In this document: positions 1 through 5,782 of the stretch, piece by piece
How positions within the stretch are numbered: position 1 is the first letter of the stretch
Layout: the number at the start of each line of letters is the position of its first letter
Assembly: GCA_050287725.1 (NCBI GenBank)
Contig: JBNKCL010000030.1
Coordinates: 1 to 7,823 of the forward strand
From: CBFDBF01 sp050287725
GTDB lineage: Bacteria; Pseudomonadota; Gammaproteobacteria; Chromatiales; Chromatiaceae
Length of the DNA: 7,823 bases
Direction: 5' to 3'
Program-made: the position numbers and the translations under genes
Notes under the pieces: model-generated
Database searches by the model: none
Told to the model about the DNA's origin: nothing
What the model saw: the letters and a program-made list of their open reading frames with translations, nothing else

Positions 1-715
1 CCTGGATGCCAGACAGTCCGTCGGTCTCGGCGTTGAAGGCGGACTTGAGCACCCGCAAGGCGGTAGGCGAAAGGCGGAGCATCTCGCGGCACCACTGCAC
101 GGCCTCTGTCTCCAGGTCGGCCAGTGGTACTACGGCATTGACCAGTCCCATATCCAGGGCTTGTTGCGCGTTGTATTGACGGCAGAGTAGCCAGATCTCC
201 TTGGCCTTCTTCATGCCGACGGTGCGCGCCAGCAGCCCGGCGCCCAGACCGCCGTCGAAGCTGCCCACCCGCGGGCCGGTCTGACCGAAACGGGCGTTGT
301 CGGCGGCGATGGAGAGATCGCAGATCAGGTGCAGCACATGGCCGCCGCCGATGGCGTAGCCCGCCACCATCGCCACCACCGGTTTGGGCAGGGTGCGGAT
401 CTGGCGCTGCAACTCCAGCACGTTGAGGTGTTCCACCCCCTGGTGGTCCCGGTAGCCGCCGTCGCCCCGGATCTTCTGGTCGCCGCCGGCGCAGAAGGCC
501 TGCTCCCCGGCGCCGGTGAGGATGATGACGCCGATCTCCGGATCCAGGTGGGCGTGCCGGAAGGCGCGGCTCAACTCCTCCACCGTCTCCGGGCGGAAGG
601 CGTTGCGCACCTGGGGCCGGTTGATGGTGATGCGGGCGATCCCCTCGGCCTGGTGGTAGAGGATGTCCTCGAATTCCACCCCTTCCGGGACCTGCCATTG
701 GATGTCGCTGTTCAT
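1..715 (-). CDS. menB: 1,4-dihydroxy-2-naphthoyl-CoA synthase MenB (3' end cut off by window edge)
   Basis: This cytoplasmic crotonase-fold enzyme closes the ring of o-succinylbenzoyl-CoA to give 1,4-dihydroxy-2-naphthoyl-CoA in menaquinone synthesis. I translated 238 codons from the ATG at 715; by alignment from memory to the 285-residue E. coli protein, about 38 C-terminal residues lie outside the window. Visible landmarks are the CAGGDQK segment (residues 75-81) for the oxyanion hole, AGYAIGGGH (118-126), FGQTGPRVGSFDGG (143-156) and EIWLLCRQYNA beginning at 173. The QTG triplet (145-147) and W175 match the residues that hold bicarbonate as catalytic base in E. coli-type MenB (Q154, G156, W184, a constant shift of nine); the other MenB type has Asp in place of that Gly. 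A GAGAG Shine-Dalgarno lies just before the start. It follows menD after a 209-base spacer. Identification is firm; bicarbonate dependence is inferred from the motif. Confidence 0.96.
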   Translation of the reverse strand, partial: MNSDIQWQVPEGVEFEDILYHQAEGIARITINRPQVRNAFRPETVEELSRAFRHAHLDPEIGVIILTGAGEQAFCAGGDQKIRGDGGYRDHQGVEHLNVLELQRQIRTLPKPVVAMVAGYAIGGGHVLHLICDLSIAADNARFGQTGPRVGSFDGGLGAGLLARTVGMKKAKEIWLLCRQYNAQQALDMGLVNAVVPLADLETEAVQWCREMLRLSPTALRVLKSAFNAETDGLSGIQ

Positions 716-756
716 CGGCTCTCGATTGATTGCTCTACGCTTTTCAGGATTTGCTA

Positions 757-790
757 TTTCACCACAGAGACCACAGAGAGCACAGGGGGT
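757..790. repeat. Iterated CCACAGAGA repeat, apparently a single arm
   Basis: The plus strand reads TTTCACCACAGAGACCACAGAG and continues with one more degenerate CACAG unit, so three ACAGAG-like units recur every 9-10 bases. It lies in the menD-menB spacer, between the palindrome at 839-914 and the menB start. I recall similar CACAGAG strings as dispersed intergenic repeats in many environmental genomes, often as arms of a larger palindrome. Here the complementary CTCTGTGG arm is not seen nearby, so this looks like a half-element or remnant. Its sequence differs from the CGCAAAGA palindromes but has the same short-unit design. No function is evident. Confidence 0.6.
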
Positions 791-838
791 GCGGATTATT
801 CATCCGACATCTCTTCGTTCTTGAAATACCGAATTTAT

Positions 839-914
839 CTCTCGCAAAGACGCAAAGAACGCCAAGAAAAGCGTCGCTTTTGCTCTCTTTGCGTGCTTGG
901 CGCCTTGGCGAGAG
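839..914. repeat. Palindromic intergenic repeat, copy 1 (between menD and menB)
   Basis: This is a 76-base imperfect inverted repeat. The left arm starts CTCTCGCAAAGACGC at 839; the right arm ends GCCTTGGCGAGAG at 914. The arms meet in a near-perfect centre, AAAAGCG at 867-873 and CGCTTTT at 875-881, so the transcript could form a long hairpin. Each arm is made of short iterated units, such as CGCAAAGA, CGCAAAGAA and CGCCAAGA. It begins 10 bases after the menD stop in the direction of transcription and has no following T-tract on the minus strand, so it is not a standard intrinsic terminator. A second copy in opposite orientation is at 2705-2779. It contains no coding sequence. It could be a small non-autonomous mobile palindrome (REP or MITE-like); the name of its family is unknown to me. 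Confidence 0.85.
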
Positions 915-924
915 GATGTGTTTG

Positions 925-2625
925 TCAATCCGAAGCGATGGTTTGCCAGTATTGCTGCTGGCGTAACTGGCTCTGTTCGCGGTCGAGCATCACTTCGAGG
1001 AGGGTAACACGGTCCGCCGCCAGCGCCCGCTCCAGGGCCGGACGGAATGCGGACTGCCGTTCGATCCGTTCATATTCCAGCCCATAGAGCGAAGCGGCGC
1101 GGGAGAAGTCGAGTCCGGTGGGGGCGAGCCAGTGTTGTTCGAACCCCGCCAGATCCGCCTGGGGCAGGTAGCCGAAGATCCCGCCGCCGCCGTTGTTGAG
1201 CAGCACGATAACAACCCGACGCCCGCGGGCCGCCAGCAGGCCGTTCATATCGTGGTAGAAGGCGAGATCCCCCAGCAACCCCGCCACCGGCGGTTCCGCC
1301 GCGGCCGCCATCCCGAACAGGGTGGAGAGGTTGCCGTCGATGCCGCTGGCGCCACGGTTGGCGAAGATCCGGAGTGGTTTTTCACCGCTGCCGCTCCAGC
1401 CGTCGAGCTGACGGACGGGCAGGGAGTTGCCGCTGAACAGGACACTCCCCTCCGGCAGGGCGGCGAGCAGTTCGACGATCACCCGATCCTCCCGCGGGGC
1501 TTCGTCCTGCGTCACCGGGGCCAGCGCGACGCATCGTTGTTCTTCCGCCTGAAAGGTCTCAAACCATCCTTCCGGCGCCGGTGGTATCCCGCACGCCCCC
1601 AGCAGATCGCAACAGAGTGCGGGATCGGCGCGCACCTTTTCCACCGCCTGACGCAGCGGATCCGGCCAATCGCCGTAGGGTGCCACCAGCACGTTAGGGG
1701 CGCCGCACCCCTCCAGATATTGCAGCAGGCTCTTGGAGACCGGCATACCTCCGAACCGCAGCACCCAGGCGGGGCGGCAGGCGGCGGTGAAGACCCCCCG
1801 CCGCAGAAAGGTGTCGTAACGGCTGAGGATAAATGCGCGGTCATGACCGCCGAAGCGCAGATTGCTCAGGGGGTCCGCCAGCAACGGCACCCTTAGTTGC
1901 GCAGCCAGCGCGGTGACCGCCGCTGGAAAACCTTCCTCGAAGGCACCCGGGCCGCAGACGATCATCCCGGGACCGTCGGAGAGCAGCCGTCCGATGCGCT
2001 CGATCTGCGCCGATTCCGGCGGCCGTTTCGGTCGCGCCACCGGGGCCGTTTCACCCATCGCAACCGACGGCAGCGGCGCGGCGGGCACCAGCGGTTCCCG
2101 GAACGGCAGGTTGATATGGACCGGGCCGGGTTCGGGCCGGCAGGCCTGGTGAACCGCCTCTAGCCCCAGGACACGGATCCGGTGTAACGCTTCGGTCCCC
2201 TCCCCGGCCGGGCCGGCGTCATGAAAGGCGCGTACCTGGGTGCCGAACAGCCGGGTCTGATCGATGGTCTGATTGGCGCCGCACCCCTGCAACTCCGGCG
2301 GACGGTCGGCGCTCAGCAGCAGCAACGGCACCCCGGCGTGATTCGCCTCGATCACGGCGGGATACCAGTGGGCCGGGGCGCTGCCGGAGGTGGCGATCAG
2401 CGCCACCGGCTGCCGGCTCTGCCTCGCCAGTCCCAGGGCAAAGAAGGCGGCGCAGCGCTCGTCCACCAGAAGATGGGTCTGCAACAAGGGATGGCGTTCG
2501 CAGGCCAGCACCAGCGGGGTGGAGCGGGATCCGGGCGAGAGCACCGTGTGGCGTACCCCGGCCGCCGCCAGGCCGTCCATCAGGGCGTCCGCCCAGAGCA
2601 GGTTAAGGGTCGCCTGGTCACTCAT
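925..2625 (-). CDS. menD: SEPHCHC synthase MenD (thiamine diphosphate enzyme)
   Basis: MenD decarboxylates 2-oxoglutarate on thiamine diphosphate and adds the resulting succinyl unit to isochorismate, giving SEPHCHC, the second step of menaquinone synthesis. The product has 566 residues (E. coli 556), so it is full length. The N-terminal domain shows SPGSRS (30-35), VDER with E56 as the conserved Glu that activates the cofactor (E55 in E. coli), TSGSA (79-83), and ADRPPEL followed by CGANQTIDQ, where Q119 matches E. coli Q118. The C-terminal domain carries the diphosphate and metal motif GDLAFYHDMN (452-461), the family's version of GDG...N. The ATG at 2625 has only a weak Shine-Dalgarno (a GAG close by). 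It sits between menF and menB, each separated by a spacer of about 200 bases with a palindromic repeat. Identification is firm and I see no frameshift or missing key residue. Confidence 0.97.
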   Translation of the reverse strand: MSDQATLNLLWADALMDGLAAAGVRHTVLSPGSRSTPLVLACERHPLLQTHLLVDERCAAFFALGLARQSRQPVALIATSGSAPAHWYPAVIEANHAGVPLLLLSADRPPELQGCGANQTIDQTRLFGTQVRAFHDAGPAGEGTEALHRIRVLGLEAVHQACRPEPGPVHINLPFREPLVPAAPLPSVAMGETAPVARPKRPPESAQIERIGRLLSDGPGMIVCGPGAFEEGFPAAVTALAAQLRVPLLADPLSNLRFGGHDRAFILSRYDTFLRRGVFTAACRPAWVLRFGGMPVSKSLLQYLEGCGAPNVLVAPYGDWPDPLRQAVEKVRADPALCCDLLGACGIPPAPEGWFETFQAEEQRCVALAPVTQDEAPREDRVIVELLAALPEGSVLFSGNSLPVRQLDGWSGSGEKPLRIFANRGASGIDGNLSTLFGMAAAAEPPVAGLLGDLAFYHDMNGLLAARGRRVVIVLLNNGGGGIFGYLPQADLAGFEQHWLAPTGLDFSRAASLYGLEYERIERQSAFRPALERALAADRVTLLEVMLDREQSQLRQQQYWQTIASD

Positions 2626-2821
2626 GGACTCAATAGTACCTAGAACCCATCTCCAAATTAGAGATTTTTTTGTCTATACGCCGGTCAGGGTTCTCAACCC
2701 CGGTCTCTCGCGAAGGCGCCAAGCCGCAAAGAAGTCAAATCCGTCTCTTCGCTTGGCGCTCTTTGCGTCTTGGCGAGAGTTAAGTTCGTTATGAAAGGAG
2801 CGGATCAATCTGGAGCGGCTC
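2626..2821. other. menF-menD spacer (196 bases)
   Basis: This spacer has no open frame that looks coding. It holds palindrome copy 2 (2705-2779), a short perfect hairpin GGGTTCTCAACCC at 2688-2700 next to it, and an AT-rich stretch around 2651-2680 with a T7 run on the plus strand. GGAGCGG occurs twice, at 2797-2803 and 2812-2818, just after the menF stop. On the minus strand the AT-rich part could hold a menD promoter, but I found no -35 and -10 pair with acceptable spacing, so none is called. Confidence 0.6.
2705..2779. repeat. Palindromic intergenic repeat, copy 2 (between menF and menD)
   Basis: This 75-base imperfect inverted repeat starts CTCTCGCGAAGGCGCC at 2705 and ends GCGTCTTGGCGAGAG at 2779, with a central loop of about a dozen bases around 2735-2746. 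Its left arm matches the reverse complement of the right arm of copy 1 (both carry GGCGCCAAGC then CGCAAAGA). Its right arm, reverse complemented, matches the left arm of copy 1 (both carry AAGACGCAAAGA then CGCCAAG). The two copies are therefore in opposite orientation. It starts 42 bases after the menF stop in the direction of transcription. No T-tract follows it on the minus strand. A role in mRNA processing or stability is possible but not shown. Confidence 0.85.
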
Positions 2822-4210
2822 CTAAGCATTCTCCAACGCCTCTAACATCGCGCCGAACTTCAGTTCCGTCTCCTCCAGCTCCGCTTCCGGCTCGGAGCCT
2901 TCCGTAATACCGGCGCCGGCGAACAGTTCCGCCTCCTCCCCCTGCAACAGGGCACAGCGCAGCAGCACGGCAAGCATACCGTCACCCTTTGCGTTCAACC
3001 AGCCGGCCGCTCCGGTGTACCAACCGCGCCGCGACGCTTCGTTGTGTTGCAGCCACTCCGCCGCCGCTTGGGTGGGAACACCGTTTACCGCGGCGGTGGG
3101 ATGCAGGTGTGCGGCCAATTGCAACAAACCGAACTCCTGCTTGCAGTTCCCGGTGATCTCGGTCCAGAGATGTTGCAGGTTACGCAGCCGCATAAGGCCG
3201 GGTCTCGGCAGTTCCGCAACGGTTTCGCACAACGGCTGCAACGCAGCGACCACCGACTGCACCACCAGCCGGTGTTCATGCTGCGCCTTGGGATCATGCA
3301 ACAGTTTCCGGCCGTACTCGTCATCCTGTTGCGGGATTGCCGCCCGCCGGGCGGTGCCGGCGACGGCGTCACAGGTGACAGAACTGCCGCTGCGGGTAAC
3401 CAACCGTTCCGGGGTGGCGGCGGCGAACACCGCTTCTCCGCGGCGCGCCGCGAACAGCATGTTGTTGGGATAGAGAAAATCGAGGGCAGCCAGCAGGCGC
3501 GTCGGTTCCAGCCGCCGCTCGGCGCGTACCCGGATGCGCCGGGAGGGCACCACCTTCTCCAACACCCCGCGCCGAATCTCGTCCATGGCAAGGTTCACCA
3601 GACGCAACCACTCCGGTTCCGACGATACCGAAACGATACGTTCGAGCGCAGTCCGGCTTCCCGCCGGTTCCGGTATCCGGGTCAGGGCGTCCAGCAGTTC
3701 CGCAAACCGCGCCGACCACCGCTCCACGGTCTCCTGCGGGCGGGAGGCATCCGTCGTAAAAAAGGAGACGGCGCAACGGCGTCCCTGCTGCTGCAACAGC
3801 AGTTCAGGAAAAAACAACCCGGCATTGGGAAACCCCTGCCAGGAATCGCGCATCGGGTCATCCGGATCGAAGGCGAAACCGCAAAACAGCGCCGGCTCGA
3901 TCCCGCTATCTTCCGGATCCAGTCGTTGCCAACGGTTGCATACGGTATCGAACTGGTCGGCGAGGGTGTCAAACCGTTTCGGTCCGGCGGTGGTGACCGC
4001 TTGGGCACACCCCAATCCGAAAAGATATTCATCCTCGTGGGGACGTCCCCAGAAATACCACTCTCCATCGATCTCCGGCAGGAGGTCGAGCCGAATCTCC
4101 GGCAACGGGAGGGTGATGGAGACCAGCCCCTCCGAAACGATAACGCGCTCTTGCAGCGCCCGGGCGAGGCGGTTTGCGATGCGTTCGTTCAGCGCCACCC
4201 GGTCGAACAT
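2822..4210 (-). CDS. menF: Isochorismate synthase MenF
   Basis: MenF converts chorismate to isochorismate, the entry step of menaquinone synthesis, using Mg2+. The product has 462 residues (E. coli MenF 431) and has the chorismate-binding fold in its C-terminal half. The expected active-site residues are all visible: K219 in LEKVVPSRR (general base), E268 in ATPERL (general acid), E312 in QHEHRLV (Mg ligand) and probably E447 in the final ELEETELK segment (second Mg ligand). Spacing between them matches EntC and MenF. TEITGN (350-355) and YTGAAGW are further family signatures. An EntC- or DhbC-type siderophore enzyme would look similar, but the adjacent menD and menB make MenF the better call. 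The ATG lies 13 bases after the stop of the dehydrogenase gene and lacks a clear Shine-Dalgarno, which suggests translational coupling. The N-terminal 200 residues are much less conserved, as is usual. Confidence 0.93.
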   Translation of the reverse strand: MFDRVALNERIANRLARALQERVIVSEGLVSITLPLPEIRLDLLPEIDGEWYFWGRPHEDEYLFGLGCAQAVTTAGPKRFDTLADQFDTVCNRWQRLDPEDSGIEPALFCGFAFDPDDPMRDSWQGFPNAGLFFPELLLQQQGRRCAVSFFTTDASRPQETVERWSARFAELLDALTRIPEPAGSRTALERIVSVSSEPEWLRLVNLAMDEIRRGVLEKVVPSRRIRVRAERRLEPTRLLAALDFLYPNNMLFAARRGEAVFAAATPERLVTRSGSSVTCDAVAGTARRAAIPQQDDEYGRKLLHDPKAQHEHRLVVQSVVAALQPLCETVAELPRPGLMRLRNLQHLWTEITGNCKQEFGLLQLAAHLHPTAAVNGVPTQAAAEWLQHNEASRRGWYTGAAGWLNAKGDGMLAVLLRCALLQGEEAELFAGAGITEGSEPEAELEETELKFGAMLEALENA

Positions 4211-4223
4211 GGCCGAACCCGGT

Positions 4224-5669
4224 TCAATCCATCGGCAGGCAGGGCGGCGTCAGGCCCACCACCTTCTGCATCATGCGGATCACCTGGGCGCTGTAACCGT
4301 ACTCGTTGTCGTACCAGACATAGAGCACCAGCCGATCCCCGTCCACGATGGTGGCCTGGGAATCAACCACGCCGGCATGCGAAGAACCCACCAGGTCGGT
4401 GGAAACCAGTTCGGTGGAGGCGGTGAAATCGATCTGTTCCTGCAACGGCGAGTGCAGTGCGATGTGACGCAGATGGTCGTTCACCTCCTCCTTGCTGGTC
4501 TCGCGCTCCAGGTTCAGATTCATGATCGCCATAGAGACGTTGGGAGTGGGCACCCGGATGGCGTTGCCGGTGAGTTTGCCCTTCAGTTCCGGCAACGCCT
4601 TGGCCACTGCCTTGGCGGCGCCGGTGGTGGTAAGCACCAGGTTGAGCGGGGCGGCGCGCCCGCGCCGGTCTCCCTTGTGATAGTTATCGATCAGGTTCTG
4701 GTCGTTGGTGTAGGAGTGAACCGTCTCGATGTGACCGTTGCGGATACCGAACTCGTCATGGATCGCCTTCAGCACCGGAGTAATGGCGTTGGTGGTGCAG
4801 GATGCGGCGCTCAGGATGGTGTCGCCGGGCTGGATATCCTGTTGATTCACACCGTAAACGATGTTCTTGATCTCCCCTTTGCCGGGTGCGGTAAGAATCA
4901 CCTTGGCGGCGCCCGGACACTTGAGGTGCTGACCCAGCCCCTCCTCATCCCGCCACTTGCCGGTATTGTCCACCACCAGTGCGTTGTGGATACCGTATCG
5001 GGTGTAATCCACCTCGGCCGGGGAGTCGGCATAGATCACCTGGATGAAGTTGCCGTTGGCGATCAGCGCACTGTTCTCCTCGTCCACCTGGATGGAGCCG
5101 TTGAACGGCCCGTGCACCGAATCGCGCCGCAGCAGGCTGGCGCGCTTCTTCAGATCCCCCTCGCGACCGCCGCGCACCACGATGGCCCGCAGTCGCATCT
5201 TGTTGCCGGCGCCGGTGCGTTCGATCAGGATCCGGGCCAACAACCGGCCGATACGACCGAAACCGTAGAGCACGATATCCTGAGGCTCCTGCAGGGTACT
5301 GGCTTTCCCGGTATTGACGCTGGCCAGTTCCCGGGCCAGATACTGTTCCAATCCCTCGTTACCGTCCGCATGCAGATAGTTGTGGCACAGCTTGCCCAGA
5401 TCGATCCGGGCCGGCGCCAGATCCATATGGGACATCGCCTCCAGCATCTCGTAGCTGCGGGCGATCGCGAGTTCTTCCCCCACCATCTGGCGGGCGAAGC
5501 GGTGGGCCTTGAGGATATCGATGGTGGAGTGGTTCATGAGCCGACGCCCGAACAGCCGGATCACCACCCCGTTGTCGCGATACATACGACCCACCAGCGG
5601 GATCATCCGCTCCGCCAGATCCTGGCGCTCCCGCCACTGCTGTAGATATTGTTCACCGGTATTGGCCAT
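4224..5669 (-). CDS. gap: Glyceraldehyde-3-phosphate dehydrogenase, long form with N-terminal extension
   Basis: The enzyme interconverts glyceraldehyde 3-phosphate and 1,3-bisphosphoglycerate in glycolysis or gluconeogenesis. I place the start at the ATG at 5669 (481 residues), because AGGAGGT lies just before it, while the in-frame ATG at 5690 has no ribosome site. The first 130 or so residues are a helical extension absent from ordinary 330-residue enzymes. Then come the Rossmann motif GFGRIGR (136-142), SCTTN with catalytic C291, and VHSYT with H318; the 27-residue Cys-His distance equals that of classical GAPDH. LPELKGKLTGNAIRVPTPN and WYDNEYGYS complete the catalytic domain. After the second strand (RAIVVRGGREGD) I do not see the Asp that normally selects NAD, so NADP use is possible. 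Long forms of this kind are known in other gammaproteobacteria. menF follows after 13 bases, so the two are probably cotranscribed. The exact paralogue name is uncertain. Confidence 0.93.
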   Translation of the reverse strand: MANTGEQYLQQWRERQDLAERMIPLVGRMYRDNGVVIRLFGRRLMNHSTIDILKAHRFARQMVGEELAIARSYEMLEAMSHMDLAPARIDLGKLCHNYLHADGNEGLEQYLARELASVNTGKASTLQEPQDIVLYGFGRIGRLLARILIERTGAGNKMRLRAIVVRGGREGDLKKRASLLRRDSVHGPFNGSIQVDEENSALIANGNFIQVIYADSPAEVDYTRYGIHNALVVDNTGKWRDEEGLGQHLKCPGAAKVILTAPGKGEIKNIVYGVNQQDIQPGDTILSAASCTTNAITPVLKAIHDEFGIRNGHIETVHSYTNDQNLIDNYHKGDRRGRAAPLNLVLTTTGAAKAVAKALPELKGKLTGNAIRVPTPNVSMAIMNLNLERETSKEEVNDHLRHIALHSPLQEQIDFTASTELVSTDLVGSSHAGVVDSQATIVDGDRLVLYVWYDNEYGYSAQVIRMMQKVVGLTPPCLPMD

Positions 5670-5672
5670 GAC

Positions 5673-5679
5673 ACCTCCT
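5673..5679 (-). promoter_or_regulatory. Strong Shine-Dalgarno that sets the dehydrogenase start
   Basis: On the minus strand AGGAGGT precedes the ATG at 5669 by three bases, inside a purine-rich GAGAGGAGG run. The longer reading from the ATG at 5690 would put this site within the coding region and leave its own start with no ribosome site (TTGAAGT precedes it). The shorter start is therefore preferred. Confidence 0.8.
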
Positions 5680-5743
5680 CTCACCTGCATACTTCAATAA
5701 CGAACCAGCCACGGGCGACTTCGCGCCCTTCGAAAGAGGCGGC

Positions 5744-5752
5744 ATGATACCA
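5744..5752 (-). promoter_or_regulatory. Possible extended -10 promoter for gap-menF
   Basis: In the 113-base spacer between the lipoprotein gene and the dehydrogenase gene, the minus strand reads TGGTATCAT, an extended -10 (TGn plus TATCAT, one mismatch to TATAAT). No good -35 lies 17 bases upstream, where the sequence is GC-rich, but extended -10 promoters often lack one. The leader would be about 65-70 bases and include a short hairpin (GGGCG and CGCCC arms, 5713-5728). This is the best promoter candidate in the window, but it rests on a motif only. Confidence 0.35.
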
Positions 5753-5782
5753 GATTCAGGGACCCCCGGAGGCGCCGGCGGG

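Noticed and set aside
329..1087. 252-codon plus-strand frame spanning the menB end, the spacer repeats and the menD end
   Set aside because: It reads through the palindrome and antisense to two real genes, and its composition changes abruptly at the repeats.
2649..2671. Terminator-like ATCTC/GAGAT stem followed by a T7 run on the plus strand
   Set aside because: The stem is only five AT-rich base pairs, and no plus-strand gene precedes it. On the minus strand the run is A-rich and lies upstream of menD.
3044..4426. 460-codon plus-strand frame opposite menF
   Set aside because: It is a shadow of the menF coding strand, rich in Gln, Arg and Gly, with no domain and no plausible ribosome site.
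3534..5645. Very long open frame on the plus strand (703 codons) opposite menF and the dehydrogenase gene
   Set aside because: It lies antisense to two genes with complete active sites and has low-complexity Arg/Ser/Pro/His-rich composition typical of the reverse frame in GC-rich DNA. It has no recognisable domain.
5670..5690. Upstream ATG at 5690 as the start of the dehydrogenase
   Set aside because: It lacks a Shine-Dalgarno, and the strong AGGAGGT lies between it and the second in-frame ATG, which is therefore the better start.
5713..5728. Small hairpin GGGCG/CGCCC in the spacer before the dehydrogenase gene
   Set aside because: It has five base pairs and no T-tract on either side, so it is too weak to call a terminator. 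It may simply be part of the leader.
5761..5782. GC-rich CCGG-containing inverted sequence after the lipoprotein stop
   Set aside because: The stem is bulged and short with no T-tract, so a terminator call is not supported.
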